Shown here one piece after another: positions 61,989-64,000 of a stretch of DNA of 64,000 bases (position 1 is the first letter of the stretch; every line of letters starts with the position of its first letter). The notes below the pieces were generated by a model, which ran no database searches, was not told the origin of the DNA, and was given only the letters and a program-made list of their open reading frames with translations. Source of the DNA: CBFFRJ01 sp965644225 (GTDB taxonomy: Bacteria > Pseudomonadota > Gammaproteobacteria > Enterobacterales > Enterobacteriaceae); NCBI RefSeq assembly GCF_965644225.1, contig NZ_CBFFRJ010000007.1:5338-69337 (forward strand), written 5' to 3'. Position numbers and translations under genes: made by a program.

Positions 61989-62930
61989 ATGAGCAGTAAA
62001 CCTGAAATTCTTGTCATCACTGAAATTCCCCAGCCGATGATCGATGTTCTTGAACAGCATTTTGTCGTGCATAAATACTGGTTACAGGATCCGCAATCAT
62101 TTCTGCGTGAACATGCGCATTCCATCCGCGGCGCGCTGACCCGTGCGGCAAAAGGCATCAAAAAAGATCTGATTGAGCAACTGCCCGCGCTGGAAGTGAT
62201 CAGCGGTTTCGGCGTCGGCGTTGATGCCACCGATCTTGATACCTGTCGTCGTCTGAATATCAAAGTCAGCAATACACCACGCGTACTTAACGAATGTGTC
62301 GCCGATACCGGCCTTGCCCTGATGCTGGCGGTCACGCGTAAAATTTGTGCGGCTGACAGCTTTGCCCGTTCCGGCGCCTGGGAAAGCGCGCAGTTTGAAG
62401 GGGCATGGAAAATGACCGGCAAACGCTGTGGCATCGTCGGCATGGGTAACATTGGTCATGAAGTGGCAAACCGTGCTGCGGCATTCAATATGCCTATCCA
62501 CTACTTCAGCCCGAACGAAGCGCAGAATGCAGCCTGGACTCACCACACCTCGCTGATTGAGCTGGCGAAAGCGGTCGATTTCCTCGTTCTGACCCTGCCG
62601 GGCGGCGCTGAGACTCACCACATCATTAATCGTGAGGTACTGGAAGCGCTGGGACCGGATGGCATTCTGGTGAACATTGCCCGCGGTACGGTGGTGGATA
62701 CCGACGCGCTGATTGCGGTATTGCAGGAAGGCAAATTGCGCGGCGCAGGTCTCGATGTGTTTGAGAAAGAGCCGCACATTCCTGCCGCTCTGATGGAGCT
62801 GAAAAATGTGGTTCTGCTCCCGCATATCGCCAGTAATACCGCTGAGACTCGCCAGGCGATGGCCGATCTGACCATTGATAATCTCGTGCAATACTTCAGC
62901 GAAGGGAAGCTGATTACCCCCGTTGTATAA
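61989..62930 (+). CDS. D-isomer-specific 2-hydroxyacid dehydrogenase
   Basis: 313 residues of the GhrB/hydroxypyruvate reductase class. Rossmann motif GMGNIG (151-156), catalytic R232 (NIARGT), E261 (VFEKEP) and H279 (LLPHIAS) are all present. Substrate likely a glyoxylate-, hydroxypyruvate- or hydroxyphenylpyruvate-like 2-oxoacid; the residue after the Rossmann beta-2 strand (HYFSPNEAQ) suggests NADPH rather than NADH, but weakly. Followed 82 bases on by an organic-anion permease gene, so the two probably handle the same organic acid. Confidence 0.88.
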   Translation: MSSKPEILVITEIPQPMIDVLEQHFVVHKYWLQDPQSFLREHAHSIRGALTRAAKGIKKDLIEQLPALEVISGFGVGVDATDLDTCRRLNIKVSNTPRVLNECVADTGLALMLAVTRKICAADSFARSGAWESAQFEGAWKMTGKRCGIVGMGNIGHEVANRAAAFNMPIHYFSPNEAQNAAWTHHTSLIELAKAVDFLVLTLPGGAETHHIINREVLEALGPDGILVNIARGTVVDTDALIAVLQEGKLRGAGLDVFEKEPHIPAALMELKNVVLLPHIASNTAETRQAMADLTIDNLVQYFSEGKLITPVV

Positions 62931-63012
62931 CACTTTTCTGGTTCAATTTGCTGTACAGAAAACAGGATAGCCTTCCCGCCGACGACGGCGGGAATGACTA
63001 CAGGGATCGCAT

Positions 63013-63957
63013 ATGAACCGTTATCTGAAAGTCCTTATCTGCGCCGTTGTCGCGCTCACTATCTGGTTTTTCCCCGTTCCCGACGGATTAACGCCGTTGA
63101 CCTGGCATATTCTGGCTATTTTCATTACCACCGTGGTGGCCTTTATCCTCCAGCCTCTGCCCGTTGGCGCCGTGGCCCTGATTGCCATCAGTGTGATTAT
63201 GCTCACCGGCATGATGACCACCGCCGAAGCCCTGAAAGGCTTTAGCAGCACCACCGTATGGTTGATTGTCGCCGCCTTTTTGTATGCCAAAGGATTTATT
63301 AAAACCGGACTCGGGCGACGTATCGCTTATCTTCTGATCCGCAACTTTGGCGGCAGTTCCCTGCGTCTGGGCTACACCCTGGCGCTGAGTGATATGATCA
63401 TCGCCCCGGCCACGCCGTCAAATACCGCCCGGGCAGGGGGAATTCTGTTTCCCATTGTGCGCGGTGTTTCCAGCAGTTTTGGTTCTGAACCGGATAAAGA
63501 TCCGCACAAAATTGGCGCCTTTCTGATGCAGACCGTCTTTCATTCGAACTGTCTGTCATCATCCATGTTTATGACCGCCAGCGCCCCTAACGCTCTGATT
63601 GTGTCGCTGGCTGCCAGTACCTTGTTTGTTGATATCTCCTGGGGCATGTGGACGCTCAGCGCGCTGGTGCCGGGGGTGGTTGCCTTTATCTCTATCCCAC
63701 TGATTATCTATAAACTTTATCCACCGGAGATTCAGAAAACGCCGCAGGCGAAAGCGCTGGCCCAGGAAGAGTTACGCAAAATGGGGCCGGTCACTCGTGA
63801 TGAGCGAATGACGATCGCCATTTTTCTGCTCTCCTTGCTGGCGTGGAGCACCTCAAAATGGACCGGGCTGGATGCTACTGCCGTCGCGCTTTCCGGCGTC
63901 TGCCTGATGCTGATAACCAATGTAGTAAGTATCCTCCGGCAGAGCCGGAGGCTTTAG
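63013..63957 (+). pseudogene. SLC13/DASS-family anion permease, interrupted near 63,930
   Basis: The first ~305 residues are a clear divalent anion:sodium symporter family protein (CitT/YbhI/TtdT class): SGFSSTTVWLIVAAFLYAKG-like N-terminal half, the family signature APATPSNTARAGGILFPI and the SSSMFMTASAPNALI segment. Normal proteins are 470-490 residues. Here the match ends after about LITNVVS and the frame then reads I-L-R-Q-S-R-R-L-stop, at the point where hairpin-rich foreign DNA begins (63929 on). The C-terminal helices are therefore lost or lie beyond an inserted element. Best read as a gene broken by insertion. Confidence 0.8.
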
Positions 63958-64000
63958 GGTGAGCGCCTCAAAGGCGCCGACAAACCATGAGCCGCCCAAG
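63929..64000. mobile_element. Hairpin-rich left end of an inserted element (partial)
   Basis: The permease frame is interrupted where CCTCCGGC-AGA-GCCGGAGG (63932-63950) starts, an 8-bp perfect hairpin, followed by GCGCC-TCAAA-GGCGC (63963-63977) and the beginning of what may be a third (GAGCCGCCC at 63989-63997). Consecutive small hairpins of this kind are found at the ends of IS200/IS605-like elements and other elements with structured non-coding ends. The transposase is outside the window, so the family is not determined. Confidence 0.55.

Noticed and set aside
1..64000. CRISPR arrays, rRNA, tRNA, prophage or riboswitches
   Set aside because: No regularly spaced repeats, no tRNA cloverleaf or CCA end, no phage structural genes, and no FMN or TPP riboswitch-like leader before the rib or thi genes was found by reading both strands.

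Overview
The window is chromosomal DNA of a member of the Enterobacteriaceae close to Enterobacter, Lelliottia, Citrobacter or Kluyvera. The gene order is the mdlA-to-malZ segment of the Escherichia coli chromosome in reverse orientation, and nearly every core protein has the same length as, or is within a few residues of, its E. coli counterpart. I see no rRNA, tRNA, CRISPR array, prophage or complete insertion sequence.

Layout: 1-6.4 kb carries mdlA (5' end), the cysteine regulator decR with a divergent cysteine desulfhydrase (cdsH), then cof, ybaE, queC, fadM and ybaV. 6.5-15.4 kb is the protein quality control block: ppiD, hupB, lon, clpX, clpP and tig, all on the minus strand. 15.7-23.9 kb has bolA, yajG, ampG and the cyoABCDE terminal oxidase operon. 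24-28.1 kb is an accessory three-gene locus (NhaC-family transporter, cytoplasmic GH29 alpha-L-fucosidase, LacI-type regulator) with an unusual array of operator half-sites upstream. 28.2-41.8 kb returns to the core: yajR, yajQ, panE, yajL, thiI, xseB-ispA-dxs (isoprenoid precursors), yajO, pgpA-thiL-nusB-ribE-ribD-nrdR. 41.9-45.4 kb has yajI, tsx with PurR/CytR-like and CRP-like sites, yajD, and a VOC-protein/WYL-regulator operon with a perfect palindrome upstream. 45.4-54.2 kb is secF-secD-yajC-tgt ... queA, but an arginine deiminase and an arginine antiporter lie between tgt and queA. 54.3-61.7 kb has acpH, a DUF3999/DUF2339 membrane pair, a HigBA-type toxin-antitoxin pair and malZ. 62-64 kb has a 2-hydroxyacid dehydrogenase and a SLC13/DASS anion permease whose reading frame breaks off near 63,930 in hairpin-rich DNA that looks like the start of an inserted element.

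Most non-core content therefore sits as small cassettes at defined junctions of an otherwise conserved backbone: decR/cof (cdsH), cyoE/yajR (fucosidase locus), yajD/secF (VOC-WYL), tgt/queA (arcD-arcA), acpH/malZ (DUF pair plus toxin-antitoxin), and beyond malZ. No clearly new large system is visible. The most interesting points are the fucosidase locus whose only transporter is a NhaC-type protein, the arginine module that splits the queuosine/Sec operon, the palindrome-controlled VOC-WYL operon, the apparent ATC start codon of ybaV, and the interrupted permease at the right edge.
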